Source of the DNA: Sphingomonas sp. 32-62-10
GTDB taxonomy: Bacteria > Pseudomonadota > Alphaproteobacteria > Sphingomonadales > Sphingomonadaceae
NCBI GenBank assembly: GCA_002280555.1
Contig: NCEE01000017.1
Span: 1-62,630, forward strand
Direction of reading: 5' to 3'
Length of the DNA: 62,630 nt
Every line of letters begins with the position of its first letter. Within the stretch, counting starts at the first letter, position 1. Below the pieces are notes generated by a model that saw nothing but the letters and a program-made list of their open reading frames with translations, was not told where the DNA came from and did no database searches. Positions 26,879 to 35,603 of the stretch are shown here, piece after piece. Both the position numbers and the translations under genes were made by a program.

Positions 26879-26901
26879 CTCCTGACAATTGATGTCAGGA
26901 G
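26879..26901. promoter_or_regulatory. Candidate operator for the WYL regulator
   Basis: A perfect inverted repeat, CTCCTGACA-N5-TGTCAGGAG (26879-26887 with 26893-26901), sits 40 bp upstream of the ABM gene start. TGACA-N-TGTCA half-sites are typical of YafY/WYL-regulated promoters. The rest of 26840-27047 holds no gene. Confidence 0.65.
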
Positions 26902-27047
26902 AAATGCGCGCCTTCGATGCACGGCCAGAACCTGGGTTGGCTGCGCTCGCAAGCGATCTCCCCAGCGCCAAGGAGGGCATGAGCCGAAAGCTGCCGGTCG
27001 GCCATCATTACAGTCAGCCGTTCCATCGCGACTTCGCCGTTCCAAAC

Positions 27048-27320
27048 TCAGCGCTTCTCCACACCCCAGCGCCAGCGCCAGCCACCGTCGGTCTTGCGGT
27101 ACACCAGAACGACTAGCGGTGCCGCCAGCGCGATAGCGACAATTGCCCGCGAGAGGTCATCCGGCAGATAGGGCGCGATCAATTTGATCGCCACGGCATA
27201 GCCGAGCACGATCGCCCAGCCCTGCCACGTGACCGGGGTGGCCCCATAGCCGAACAGATGCGGTGCGAACCAATAGCCCGGGCGGACGGTCCAGCTTTTG
27301 CGGATATCGTCGATCGTCAT
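27048..27320 (-). CDS. Small two-helix membrane protein, parent copy in the SPFH operon
   Basis: The 90-residue protein begins MTIDDIRKSWTVRPGYWFAP and ends GWRWRWGVEKR, with two hydrophobic segments. It is coupled to the RHH gene by an ATGA overlap and so sits third in the order SPFH, RHH, membrane protein. It has a close duplicate at 24980-25252. Function is unknown; the Trp/Arg-rich C-terminus is probably cytoplasmic. Confidence 0.8.
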   Translation of the reverse strand: MTIDDIRKSWTVRPGYWFAPHLFGYGATPVTWQGWAIVLGYAVAIKLIAPYLPDDLSRAIVAIALAAPLVVLVYRKTDGGWRWRWGVEKR

Positions 27321-27523
27321 GGCATTTCCTCCTGCCGGGGCGGGCGGCCGCGTTTGGCGGTTTCGCTTACCGCCACCTTCACCCCGCGCCGTGTGAGCGC
27401 TTCCCGCAGCAGATATTCGACCTGAGCGTTGACGCTGCGCAAGTCGCCCGCCGCACTCCGTTCGATCGCGGCATAGAGCGCCGGATCGAGACGAAGCGGA
27501 AAGGCTTTCTTGGGCAGCGCCAT
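27317..27523 (-). CDS. Ribbon-helix-helix (Arc-type) DNA-binding protein
   Basis: The 68-residue protein has an Arc-like core (KKAFPLRLDPALYAAIERSAAGDLRSVNAQVEYLLREALTRRG). A short basic tail (KRGRPPRQEE) follows. It lies between the SPFH gene and the small membrane protein gene. By analogy with Arc repressors it may autoregulate the operon through the palindrome at 28455-28475. It could also be mistaken for an antitoxin, but the neighbours are not toxins. Confidence 0.8.
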   Translation of the reverse strand: MALPKKAFPLRLDPALYAAIERSAAGDLRSVNAQVEYLLREALTRRGVKVAVSETAKRGRPPRQEEMP

Positions 27524-27537
27524 CGCCGTTCAGCGGA

Positions 27538-28437
27538 TCAGTAGATCGAGCCGGCATTGACGATGGGCTGGGTCTCCCGCTCACCGCACAACACGACCAT
27601 CAGGTTGGAGACCATCGCCGCGCGACGCTCGTCATCCAGCTCGACGACATTCTTGGCCGACAGCATGTCGAGCGCCATTTCGACCATCCCGACAGCGCCC
27701 TCGACCAGCGTCTTGCGCGCCGCGACGACGGCCTCGGCCTGCTGGCGACGCAGCATCGCACCGGCGATTTCCTGCGCATAGGCAAGGTGCGTAAAGCCGC
27801 ATTCGTCGACGGTGATCCCCGCCACTGACAGCCGCTCCTTCAGCTCACTGCGCAGTTCGGCCCCGACCTGATCATGGTTGCCGCGCAGCGTGATTTCCTG
27901 ATGCGCGAAATCGTCGTACGGATAGCGCGAGCCGATGGTACGCACCGCCGCCTCGATCTGGGCGAGCACGAACGCCTTGTAATCATCGACGTCGAACAGC
28001 GCCTGCGCGGTATCCGTGACGCGCCACACTACTTGCGCGGCCATCTCGATCGGGTTGCCGCGCAGATCGTTGACCTTGATCTTCTCCGAAATCAGGTTGT
28101 TCGCGCGCAGGGAGACTTTGTTCTTGCCCATCCACGGCCAGGTCCAGCGCAGGCCGTTGATCCGATCACTGCCCTTATACGCGCCGAACAGGGTGATCGC
28201 TGCGGCCTGGTTCGGCTGGAGCATGTAAAAGCCCGACGCCACGAACAGGAGCACGATACCCCCTGCGATAACAATGCCCAACCCCAGGAGTTTCAGGGTT
28301 GGGAGCATCACGCCACCGGCGATCGTCACAATGATCGAAACCAGCAACACGACCAGCATCACATACCCGTTCGACGCCGTCGCCGGATAATCCTTGCTCC
28401 GTGCCATCACCGACGTGTCGCCCATCGACTCAACCAT
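27538..28437 (-). CDS. SPFH/Band 7 domain membrane protein
   Basis: The 299-residue protein has two N-terminal hydrophobic segments (about 26-47 and 51-70). An SPFH domain follows (FYMLQPNQAAAITLFGAYKGSDRINGLRWTWPW, then VNDLRGNPIEMAAQVVWRVTDTAQALFDVDDY) and then a helical region with AQEIAGAMLRRQQAEAVVAARKTLVEGAV. This matches bacterial stomatin/prohibitin-like scaffolds that oligomerise at the inner membrane. The start has GGGAGGT 6 bp upstream. It heads an operon with an RHH protein and a small membrane protein. Confidence 0.9.
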   Translation of the reverse strand: MVESMGDTSVMARSKDYPATASNGYVMLVVLLVSIIVTIAGGVMLPTLKLLGLGIVIAGGIVLLFVASGFYMLQPNQAAAITLFGAYKGSDRINGLRWTWPWMGKNKVSLRANNLISEKIKVNDLRGNPIEMAAQVVWRVTDTAQALFDVDDYKAFVLAQIEAAVRTIGSRYPYDDFAHQEITLRGNHDQVGAELRSELKERLSVAGITVDECGFTHLAYAQEIAGAMLRRQQAEAVVAARKTLVEGAVGMVEMALDMLSAKNVVELDDERRAAMVSNLMVVLCGERETQPIVNAGSIY

Positions 28438-28454
28438 TCTTACCTCCCGTTAAT

Positions 28455-28475
28455 GTGATATCATATTTATATCGC
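28455..28475. promoter_or_regulatory. Candidate operator at the SPFH operon promoter
   Basis: GTGATAT (28455-28461) and ATATCGC (28469-28475) form an inverted repeat with one mismatch around a 7-bp centre. The site is AT-rich in a GC-rich genome and lies 18 bp upstream of the SPFH start codon. It overlaps TATAAA on the minus strand, so a bound repressor would block polymerase. Confidence 0.6.
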
Positions 28476-28512
28476 ATAGAAGGGGTCGGCAAGCGAAATC
28501 GTTGCGCATACG

Positions 28513-28550
28513 AAAAGGGGCGACGATGCCCGTGCACCGCCGCCCCTTTT
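28513..28550 (-). terminator. Bidirectional rho-independent terminator after the Tol-Pal operon
   Basis: AAAAGGGGCG (28513-28522) pairs with CGCCCCTTTT (28541-28550). On the minus strand the stem ends in a T-run, as needed to end the pal transcript before the SPFH promoter. Confidence 0.75.
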
Positions 28551-28565
28551 AGGACTGTGTTAACC

Positions 28566-28690
28566 TAACCTCCCCGTTCGCCCTGAGCGAAGTCGAAGCC
28601 TGTCCTGAGCGATTGCCGCAGGCAGGCAGTCGAAGGGGGCACGCACAGCGCTTGGGCTTTGACTTCGCTCAGCCCGAACGGCGTAGTATG
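28566..28690. repeat. Palindromic intergenic repeat (GAGCGAAGTCGAAG family)
   Basis: Arms GTTCGCCCTGAGCGAAGTC and GACTTCGCTCAGCCCGAAC are inverted copies around GCAGGCAGGCAGTCGAAGG. The same family recurs at about 42,430, 48,317, 49,662 and 50,838. It lies between pal and its downstream terminator and encodes nothing. Confidence 0.75.
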
Positions 28691-28727
28691 ATTCAAAATC
28701 AGTCCAAGCCGCTCCAGAAACGTTCGC

Positions 28728-29237
28728 TCACTTCAGCACAATCGTCACCGCGCGGCGGTTCTGTGCCCAGCTGCCTTCGTCCGAGCCCAGCGCGATCGGG
28801 CGTTCCTTGCCATAGCTGATCGTGGTGATCCGCGTCGGGCTGATGCCTCGGGCGGCAAGATAGTTCTTGGTCGCATTGGCACGGCGGTCACCGAGCGCGA
28901 GGTTATATTCGCGCGTGCCGCGTTCGTCACAATGCCCCTCGATCGTCACAGGAACGTCGGGATATTTGGCGAGCCAAGCGGCCTGGCTGTCCAGCGTCGC
29001 GCGTGCCTGCGAATCGATGTCATATTCATCGAGCGCGAAACGGATCGTGTCGCTGGCAATCGAGCGCAGGAAATCGGCTGCCGTGCCCGGGATGATTCCA
29101 TCACCGGTATTGTCCTGATAGCCCGGTGCCGTCGACCCAACCGGGCCGGGGGGCAGCGCTTCCTTGCGCTTGGTGGTGCAGCCCGCGGTGGTAATCAGCG
29201 CGGCAGCGATGATGATCGTCGTCGTCAGTCTGGCCAT
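28728..29237 (-). CDS. pal: Peptidoglycan-associated lipoprotein Pal
   Basis: The 169-residue lipoprotein has its lipobox cysteine at residue 20 (LITTAGC). An OmpA-like peptidoglycan-binding domain follows, with VTIEGHCDERGTREYNLALGDRRANATKNYL and SYGKERPIALGSDEGSWAQNRRAV. It anchors the outer membrane to peptidoglycan and interacts with TolB. It is the last gene of the Tol-Pal operon; CpoB, which often follows, is not here. Confidence 0.97.
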   Translation of the reverse strand: MARLTTTIIIAAALITTAGCTTKRKEALPPGPVGSTAPGYQDNTGDGIIPGTAADFLRSIASDTIRFALDEYDIDSQARATLDSQAAWLAKYPDVPVTIEGHCDERGTREYNLALGDRRANATKNYLAARGISPTRITTISYGKERPIALGSDEGSWAQNRRAVTIVLK

Positions 29238-29332
29238 TTTCGTCCTCCTTCGACTTGGTCGTTCGTTTCCGCCCTTACAAATTCAGCGGTAGTTTGGCGT
29301 CATGGTTGCGTGCGTGTCAAACATTAGAATTG

Positions 29333-30724
29333 TTACGGGCGTAGGGGCCCCCAACCGGGATCCGAGCCGTAAAGCGGCGTTGGCAGCTTGCGTTCGTTCA
29401 CGCCGGTCAGGTCCACCGACCACAGATCGGCAGTGCCCGCGCGGCCTTGACCCGACCGGAAGAACATCAGCACCCGGCCATTGGGCGACCAGCTGGGCGA
29501 TTCGTCCTGCCAGTCATCGGTCAGCAATTTCTCGCCACCGCCCGAGGGGCTCATGATGCCGACCCTGAAGTTGCCCGTTACGCGCGTGAACGCGATCAGG
29601 TCGCCGCGCGGGCTCCATACCGGGGTGGCATAGCGCCCGCCGCCAAAGCTGATCCGACGCTGGTCCGATCCGTCAGCGTTCATCACATACAGCTGCTGCC
29701 CGCCCGAACGATCGCTTTCGAACACGATCCGGCTGCCATCGGGCGAATAGCTGCCGCCGGTATCGATGCCGGGCGCGTTGGTGAGCCGCTGCGGCTGGCC
29801 GCCCGATGCCGATACGCGGTAGACATCAGTGTTGCCGCCGACCGCCATCGAGAACAGGATATAGCGGCCATCAGGCGAGAAACGCGGCGCAAAGCTGAGG
29901 TTGCCGGGCGGCACGACCTGACGCTGACGACCGCTGCCGATATCATAAACATAGATCGCCGGGCGATCGCCGACATAGCTCATATAGACGATCGACTGCT
30001 GGTTCGGCGCGAAGCGCGGGGTGAGCACGATCGACTGGCCGTTGGTGAGGAAACGGTGGTTCGCGCCGTCCTGATCCATGATCGCCAGCCGTTTGATCTT
30101 GCGGTTTTTAGGGCCGGTTTCAGAGATATAGACGACACGGCTGTCGAAATAGGGGCCCTCGCCGGTCAGCCGCGTATAGACCATGTCGGCGCATTTATGG
30201 GCTGCGCGCCGCCAGTCTGCGGGCGGGACGACAAAGCCCTGCCGCGCCAGTTCGATCCGCGAGAAAACGTCGTACAGATAGCAGCCGACCGTCAGCGTCC
30301 CGTCACCATTGGCGCGGATAAAGCCCTGGACGAGCGCCTGTGCGCCGGTGCCGCCCCAGTAATCGAACTGGGGTGCGGTCACTTCGGGATAATCGACCGG
30401 GCGGAGCGCATTGGCACCCAGCGGGCTGAACAGGCCCGAGTTCTTGAGATCGGCAGTAATGACATCGGCAAGCTGTCGGCCAAGCGCATCGGTCGATCCC
30501 GCGGCGGTCGAGGTGACGGTGAAGGCGGGCATCACCGGAATGGCGATTGGCAGCGGGGCGGAGATACCGCCCGTCACCGAAACCTCAAGCGGCGGCGGCC
30601 CAGCGGGAGTCTGATCCTGCGCCTGGCCAGTAGGCGGCGGTGCAGCCTCCTGCGCGGCGGCGGGCACGACGGCACAAAGCAGCAATGCCGCCAGCGACCA
30701 GAGCTTCGAAACGCGGTACATCAT
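29333..30724 (-). CDS. tolB: Tol-Pal system protein TolB
   Basis: The 463-residue periplasmic protein has a signal peptide (SLAALLLCAVVPAAAQ) and an N-terminal TolB domain (LGRQLADVITADLKNSGLFSPL). A C-terminal beta-propeller of WD-like repeats follows (SFAPRFSPDGRYILFS, GSYSPDGSRIVFESDRSGG, SPSWSPNGRVLMFF). Two ATG codons are adjacent at the start. A Pro/Gln-rich insert follows the signal peptide. It binds Pal and TolA during outer-membrane constriction at division. Confidence 0.96.
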   Translation of the reverse strand: MMYRVSKLWSLAALLLCAVVPAAAQEAAPPPTGQAQDQTPAGPPPLEVSVTGGISAPLPIAIPVMPAFTVTSTAAGSTDALGRQLADVITADLKNSGLFSPLGANALRPVDYPEVTAPQFDYWGGTGAQALVQGFIRANGDGTLTVGCYLYDVFSRIELARQGFVVPPADWRRAAHKCADMVYTRLTGEGPYFDSRVVYISETGPKNRKIKRLAIMDQDGANHRFLTNGQSIVLTPRFAPNQQSIVYMSYVGDRPAIYVYDIGSGRQRQVVPPGNLSFAPRFSPDGRYILFSMAVGGNTDVYRVSASGGQPQRLTNAPGIDTGGSYSPDGSRIVFESDRSGGQQLYVMNADGSDQRRISFGGGRYATPVWSPRGDLIAFTRVTGNFRVGIMSPSGGGEKLLTDDWQDESPSWSPNGRVLMFFRSGQGRAGTADLWSVDLTGVNERKLPTPLYGSDPGWGPLRP

Positions 30725-30737
30725 GCCAGACCCATCC

Positions 30738-31622
30738 TCAGCGCAGTTGCCATTTGTAGTTGATATTGTTCCAGCCGCCATTCGGCGTTTGGTAATATTC
30801 GGGCGGCAGGCGCAGCGGCGAGCACCCCTTGAAAGCAGCGATTCCCAGATCGATAACGCGCCGGGAGTAACGCCCCGCTTCGCCATCTGTCCCAATTTGA
30901 CGCACCATCGTCGGCGTTGCGGCCAAAGTACCATCGGGGTTGAGCCGCAAATTGAGCACCGTGATGATCTCGTTTGCGCCCGGCCCGGGATTTACCTGAC
31001 GATCGGCGCAGGGCTGGATCTGTCGCGAGATTGCGTCCTGAATGCTCGCCAGCGCCTTCGCATCGATGACCGCAGCGCGCGGCGTAGTCGATCGGCTGGT
31101 GCTGGGCTTGTCCGTGAGCCCTTTCAGGAAATCATCGCCGAGCCGCGATCCGCGCGGGCGTGGCTTGTCCGATGCTGGATCGGTGCCGGTCGAAGCCTTG
31201 CGCGTGGGCTTGGCCGGGGTCGCCGGGGTCGCTTCGCGCTTGGGCGGTGATTTGGCGGCTTTCTGCGGCGATTCGGGCGTCGGCTTTTTCGGCTGCGGCT
31301 TTGCCTTTTCGGCGGGCTTGGGCGGCGGCACCGGATCGGGCTGTGGCGCAGGTGGCACCGGGGCGGGTGCCGCTTCCTGTGGCTGCGGCGGAGCAGCATC
31401 CTCAGGCGGGCCCGCATCGGGCGCCCGCGATTCGGCGGGCGGTACGCGCGATTGTGGCGCGGTCGCGACGAGACCCACCTCATCGACCAGCGACACTTCA
31501 ATCGGCGTTTCCAGCGACTTCATCGGTTTTTGATTGAACAGGAAACTCGCGGACAGCAGCGCGAAGACCGCGACATGCACGACCACGGCAATCGCCAACC
31601 CGGCGGCATCGGATCGGTCCAT
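30738..31622 (-). CDS. tolA: TolA-like energy-transducing protein
   Basis: The protein has about 294 residues with one N-terminal transmembrane helix (GLAIAVVVHVAVFALLSASFLF) and a long Pro/Lys/Ala-rich periplasmic linker (about 75-175). A C-terminal TolA/TonB-like domain contains IQPCADRQVNPGPGANEIITVLNLRLNPDGTL. I chose the ATG at 31622 (MDRSDAAGLAI) over a GTG 8 codons upstream. It spans the periplasm from TolQR to TolB/Pal. Confidence 0.9.
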   Translation of the reverse strand: MDRSDAAGLAIAVVVHVAVFALLSASFLFNQKPMKSLETPIEVSLVDEVGLVATAPQSRVPPAESRAPDAGPPEDAAPPQPQEAAPAPVPPAPQPDPVPPPKPAEKAKPQPKKPTPESPQKAAKSPPKREATPATPAKPTRKASTGTDPASDKPRPRGSRLGDDFLKGLTDKPSTSRSTTPRAAVIDAKALASIQDAISRQIQPCADRQVNPGPGANEIITVLNLRLNPDGTLAATPTMVRQIGTDGEAGRYSRRVIDLGIAAFKGCSPLRLPPEYYQTPNGGWNNINYKWQLR

Positions 31623-31664
31623 CGCCACGGGTTCACCCGCCGACACAAGAAGGACAAGCGGCGA

Positions 31665-32102
31665 TCAACGCGCGTCCTTCCCGACCGTTACCAGCGCGAC
31701 CCGGTTCAACCCGGCGCGGTTCAACTCACCCATCACCCGCATCACCCGGCCATATTCGAGCCCGCGATCAGCGCGCAGATACACTTCAGGCGGCTTGCCA
31801 TCGGCGGTCTTCGCGGCGATCTGCCCCAGCACATCGGGCAACACCGCCTCGCTCACTTCATCATCATTCACGAACAGGTGGCCCTGATCGTCGAGCGCGA
31901 TCTGGATGGGTTTCTGATCCTGATCGAGCGGCTTGGCGCGGCTGTCAGGCAGGTTCACGGGGACGCCTGCCGTCAGCAAGGGCGCGGTGACCATGAAGAT
32001 GATGAGCAGCACCAGCATCACATCGACCATCGGCGTGACGTTGATATCGGCCATTGGCGCACGGCGGCCCCGGGCGCGGTGTGAGGGCAGGTTGATTGCC
32101 AT
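31665..32102 (-). CDS. tolR: Biopolymer transporter TolR (ExbD family)
   Basis: The 145-residue protein has one transmembrane helix preceded by MADINVTPMVDVMLVLLIIFMVTAP, which carries the essential aspartate (VTPMVDV). A periplasmic domain follows (ALDDQGHLFVNDDEV, VYLRADRGLEYGRVMRVMGEL). With TolQ it forms the proton-driven motor that powers TolA. It overlaps the tolQ stop by one base. Confidence 0.96.
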   Translation of the reverse strand: MAINLPSHRARGRRAPMADINVTPMVDVMLVLLIIFMVTAPLLTAGVPVNLPDSRAKPLDQDQKPIQIALDDQGHLFVNDDEVSEAVLPDVLGQIAAKTADGKPPEVYLRADRGLEYGRVMRVMGELNRAGLNRVALVTVGKDAR

Positions 32103-32809
32103 TATTGTTTCGCCTTCATCGCCGGACCTTCGAGCTGGCGGCTGAGGGTGGCGTGGAAGGCATCGGCGAACCGATTGAGCCGCGCCTCTATGCGGTTGAT
32201 GGCATGGCTGTAGCGATTATAGCCGATCACCGCCGGGATCGCCGCGAACAGGCCGATCGCGGTCGCGAACAGCGCCTCGGCAATCCCCGGTGCGACCACC
32301 GCGAGCGACGTGCTCTGCGCGGCCGCGATGCTCGAAAAGCTGCGCATGATGCCCCAGACGGTGCCGAACAAACCGACAAAAGGCGCAACCGAGCCGACCG
32401 TCGCGAGAATGTTCAGCCGATCCGACAGCTTGTCGATCTCCGCCGCCACCGATGATCCCATCGCCGTGGCGAGCCGCTCGCGCGTGCCTTCCTTGTCGAT
32501 CGTGGTGCCCGCCGTCGATCGGCGCCATTCGGTGACGCCTGCGGTAAAGACGCGCGCAACGGGCAGATCGCTCTCCCCCTCGCTGCGGTGAAAGGCATCG
32601 ATATCGCTCGCGTTCCAGAAATCACGTTCGAAACGCTCACCGCGTCGCCGCGCGTTGCCGACCTTGATCGCCAGCGCAACAATGACACCCCAGGTCCAGA
32701 TACTTGCCAGCAGCAAGCCGACCATCACCACTTTCACGACGATATCGGCCTGCAGAAACAACGCCACGGGCGACAGCGTCGACGGATCGGTATTCAGGAC
32801 GAAGTTCAT
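32102..32809 (-). CDS. tolQ: Tol-Pal system motor protein TolQ
   Basis: The 235-residue protein has three transmembrane helices. The conserved LATVGSVAPFVGLFGTVWGIMRSF precedes helix 2 and GIAEALFATAIGLFAAIPAVIGYN covers helix 3. The ATG at 32809 (MNFVLNTDPSTLSPVALFLQ) was chosen over an in-frame start 8 codons upstream. It lies 7 bp after ybgC. Confidence 0.97.
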   Translation of the reverse strand: MNFVLNTDPSTLSPVALFLQADIVVKVVMVGLLLASIWTWGVIVALAIKVGNARRRGERFERDFWNASDIDAFHRSEGESDLPVARVFTAGVTEWRRSTAGTTIDKEGTRERLATAMGSSVAAEIDKLSDRLNILATVGSVAPFVGLFGTVWGIMRSFSSIAAAQSTSLAVVAPGIAEALFATAIGLFAAIPAVIGYNRYSHAINRIEARLNRFADAFHATLSRQLEGPAMKAKQ

Positions 32810-32816
32810 TGCGCTC

Positions 32817-33311
32817 TCATTCCCCCATCGCATCGGTTTGCGGTTCGCTCAGCTCAACGTCTGTCCACACCAACCGTTCAAATGCCGTTACCCAATGCTT
32901 CGGCTGCCGTCGTGCCCGACCACCGGGTGAGACGAACACCGCCGTCACATCGGCGTCTGCCAGTATCAACCCGCTACGTATGACTCGTTGATGAATGCGG
33001 CACGAAGCGGGCCGAATGGTGATCAATCGGCTCGCCACGACGAGCGCATCATCGAGCCGAGCAGGTGCGCGGTAGCGAATGGCAAGGTCGCTGACGGCAT
33101 AGGCGCCCTCGCCCGCTTCATGCGCCGCGCGCTGATCAATCCCCGCCAGCCGCAACATGTCAGACCGGCCCCGTTCCATCCAGCGCAGATAATTGGCGTG
33201 ATAAACCACCCCAGACAAATCGGTGTCCTCAAAATAGACGCGCACCCCCAGCCGGTGCTCTCGCCCTTCAAAGCGGCCCTGGACGGGCAGGTCATGCGCA
33301 TCATTTTCCAC
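32817..33311 (-). CDS. ybgC: Tol-Pal-associated acyl-CoA thioesterase YbgC
   Basis: The 164-residue hotdog-fold thioesterase has the active-site stretch VRVYFEDTDLSGVVYHANYLRWMERGR (Asp in EDTD) and LAIRYRAPARLDDALVV. It hydrolyses acyl-CoA or acyl-ACP and habitually opens the Tol-Pal operon, as here. The C-terminus is slightly longer than in E. coli. Confidence 0.95.
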   Translation of the reverse strand: MENDAHDLPVQGRFEGREHRLGVRVYFEDTDLSGVVYHANYLRWMERGRSDMLRLAGIDQRAAHEAGEGAYAVSDLAIRYRAPARLDDALVVASRLITIRPASCRIHQRVIRSGLILADADVTAVFVSPGGRARRQPKHWVTAFERLVWTDVELSEPQTDAMGE

Positions 33312-33408
33312 GCCTTTGCCCTAGCCGACCACCTCGATCAGCGGAACCCCGGCCAGCGACAGCTGTGCCAGATCGATCCTGCTGGACGGCGACGGGCCGC
33401 ACGATAGG

Positions 33409-34155
33409 ATGGCGGAGATGACCATCCCTGCCCTCAGCATTCGCGGCCTTGCCAAGGCTTTCGACAAGCCCGTCATTACCGGGCTCGACCTTGATGTGCC
33501 CGCCGGCCAGCTTTATGCGCTGCTCGGCCCCAATGGCGCGGGCAAGACGACGACCTTGCGGATGGTGACCGGGCTGACCAAACCCGATGCCGGAACGATC
33601 GAGATTTACGGCATCGATACCCAGCATCAACCGAATGCCGCCAAGGCGATCACCGCCTGGCTGCCCGACGAACCGATGCTTTACGACAAGCTGACCCCCG
33701 CAGAATATCTCGCCTTTGTCGCCGGGCTGTGGCGAATCAAGCCGCGCGCGGCCGCGCCTGCTGCCGAGGAACTGCTCCACTGGCTTGAGCTGTGGGACGT
33801 GCGCGATACGCGGTGCGAGGGGTTTTCGCGCGGCATGAAGCAAAAGGTCGCGCTGGCGGGCGCGCTGATCCACAAGCCCCGGCTGCTGATCCTGGATGAG
33901 CCGCTGACCGGGCTGGACGCGCAAATGGCGCGCAGCGTGAAGGATGCACTCCGCGCGCAAGTCGATGGCGGCGCAACGGTAATCGTGACCACGCATATCC
34001 TCGAAGTCGCCGAACGGCTCGCCGACCGGATCGGCATCATCGCGCGCGGCAAGATGCTGGTCGAAGGCACGATGGCCGAACTGCGCGACAAGGTCGGATC
34101 GGACGATTCGACGCTTGAGGATGCGTTTATTCGCCTGACATCGGCACCCGAATGA
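33409..34155 (+). CDS. ABC transporter ATP-binding protein
   Basis: The 248-residue nucleotide-binding domain has Walker A (LLGPNGAGKTTTLRMV), the signature FSRGMKQKVALAGALIHKP, Walker B (LLILDEPLTGLD) and the H-loop (VIVTTHILEVAE). The C-terminal TMAELRDKVGSDDSTLEDAFIRLT is typical of DrrA/CcmA-like exporters. An internal ATG at 33418 is an alternative start. It overlaps the permease gene by 4 bp; the substrate is unknown. Confidence 0.93.
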   Translation: MAEMTIPALSIRGLAKAFDKPVITGLDLDVPAGQLYALLGPNGAGKTTTLRMVTGLTKPDAGTIEIYGIDTQHQPNAAKAITAWLPDEPMLYDKLTPAEYLAFVAGLWRIKPRAAAPAAEELLHWLELWDVRDTRCEGFSRGMKQKVALAGALIHKPRLLILDEPLTGLDAQMARSVKDALRAQVDGGATVIVTTHILEVAERLADRIGIIARGKMLVEGTMAELRDKVGSDDSTLEDAFIRLTSAPE

Positions 34156-35594
34156 CCTGGCTGATGCGCGGCCTGCCCGCGGGATCGCTGGGCTGGCTGG
34201 TGCTGCATGAACTGCGGCTCAACCTGCGCGGGGTAGCGCGAAGATCGCGGACGACCTGGATCGGCCTCGTCCTGCTGATCGGCTATATCGCGATTGGCCT
34301 ATCGATCGCGTACGGCGTGCGCGACGTGCCGTTTTCGCTTGGCCCGGCGCTGCGCAACGGCATGCTGGCAGGGAGCCTGCTCGTCTTGTCGTTCATGGTG
34401 ACGCAAAGCGTGCTCGCGAGCCACCGGACATTGTACGATTCAGGCGATCTCGATCTGTTGCTGTCTGCACCGGTGGGTGAACGCCGGGTGCTGCGTGCCA
34501 AGCTGATCGGTATCGCCGGATCGATCGTGCTGAGCTACGCCGTGCTGACTCTGCCGATCGTCGTGCCGATCGCACTACTTGGCCATCCGCAGCTGTTCGG
34601 GATCGTCGCGCTGCTGGCCGCGCTCGCGCTGGTGGCGGCCTGTTTTGGCTTGTCGGTCACGCTGCTGCTCGCCTGGATCGCCGGCCCCCGCGCCGCGCGC
34701 ACCGTGGGGCAGATTGCCGCTGCTTTGCTGGGCGGCAGTTTCTTCATCGCCTCGCAGCTGATGTCACGCGAGCGGCCGGGGCGCGGCCGGGGCATCATCA
34801 TCGATTATGTCCAGAACAGCACATGGGGGCAGGGGCCGCTGGGATCGCTGCCGGGGCGTGCCGGCTTTGGCGATCCGCTCGCCATCGCGATCATCTTTGG
34901 TGGCGCAGTGATTCTGTTCGCCATCGCCAGCCGGGTGTTTCAGTCGCGCTTTCTGGCGAGTTATCAGGCGGCGGGGATGCGGCTGGCGCGCACCAAAACA
35001 TCGCGGCGTAGCATCGCGCGGCATTTCCGATCGGGGCTGTTCGCCACCATCTTTGCCAAGGAATATCGCCTGCTGTTGCGGGATCCCGCGCTCGCCTTTC
35101 AAATCGTCTTGCGGCTCGTCTATCTCGCGCCAATCATGTTCATCGGCTTTGGCGGGCGCGGTGGGTCTGCGGTGCCGATGGCGGCGACGCTGGCCTTTGC
35201 GAGCGTCATCGTGATCGGCCAGCTGGCCGGCAGCTTTGCCTGGCTGACCATATCAGCCGAGGATACGCCCGATCTGTTGACCGTCGCGCCCGTCGACAAG
35301 GCTAAGGCAAACCGTGCCAAGCTGTTCGCTGCGCTCGCGATGGCCGCGCCGATCGGCATCATCCTGCCAATCGCAGTAGGGCTGCAAACCGTCCCGGGCG
35401 GCATTTGGACGCTGGTGATGACGGCGGTGGGCGGCACGCTCGCCGGGGTAACCGAGCTCACCCTCGGCAAGCCGATGCCGCGCAAATCGTTCAACCAGCG
35501 CAAGGGCGGCGGGGTGATCGCCGGGCTGCTGAGCTTCATCATCACCGCGATCTGCGGCGCGGTTGCGGGGTTGGGCGTTTACCTATTGGGGTAG
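34152..35594 (+). CDS. ABC transporter permease (ABC-2-like exporter)
   Basis: The 480-residue membrane protein has about twelve hydrophobic segments and a cytoplasmic N-terminal helix (GWLVLHELRLNLRGVARRSR). A soluble mid-loop (about 220-240) lies between two halves; FAKEYRLLLRDPALAFQIVLRLVYLAP begins the second. It pairs with the ATPase upstream through an ATGA overlap. The exported substrate cannot be inferred. Confidence 0.88.
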   Translation: MTWLMRGLPAGSLGWLVLHELRLNLRGVARRSRTTWIGLVLLIGYIAIGLSIAYGVRDVPFSLGPALRNGMLAGSLLVLSFMVTQSVLASHRTLYDSGDLDLLLSAPVGERRVLRAKLIGIAGSIVLSYAVLTLPIVVPIALLGHPQLFGIVALLAALALVAACFGLSVTLLLAWIAGPRAARTVGQIAAALLGGSFFIASQLMSRERPGRGRGIIIDYVQNSTWGQGPLGSLPGRAGFGDPLAIAIIFGGAVILFAIASRVFQSRFLASYQAAGMRLARTKTSRRSIARHFRSGLFATIFAKEYRLLLRDPALAFQIVLRLVYLAPIMFIGFGGRGGSAVPMAATLAFASVIVIGQLAGSFAWLTISAEDTPDLLTVAPVDKAKANRAKLFAALAMAAPIGIILPIAVGLQTVPGGIWTLVMTAVGGTLAGVTELTLGKPMPRKSFNQRKGGGVIAGLLSFIITAICGAVAGLGVYLLG

Positions 35595-35603
35595 CCACGC
35601 CGC

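Noticed and set aside
27317..27523. RHH protein as the antitoxin of a toxin-antitoxin pair
   Set aside because: Neither neighbour (SPFH, two-helix membrane protein) resembles a toxin of a known RHH system.
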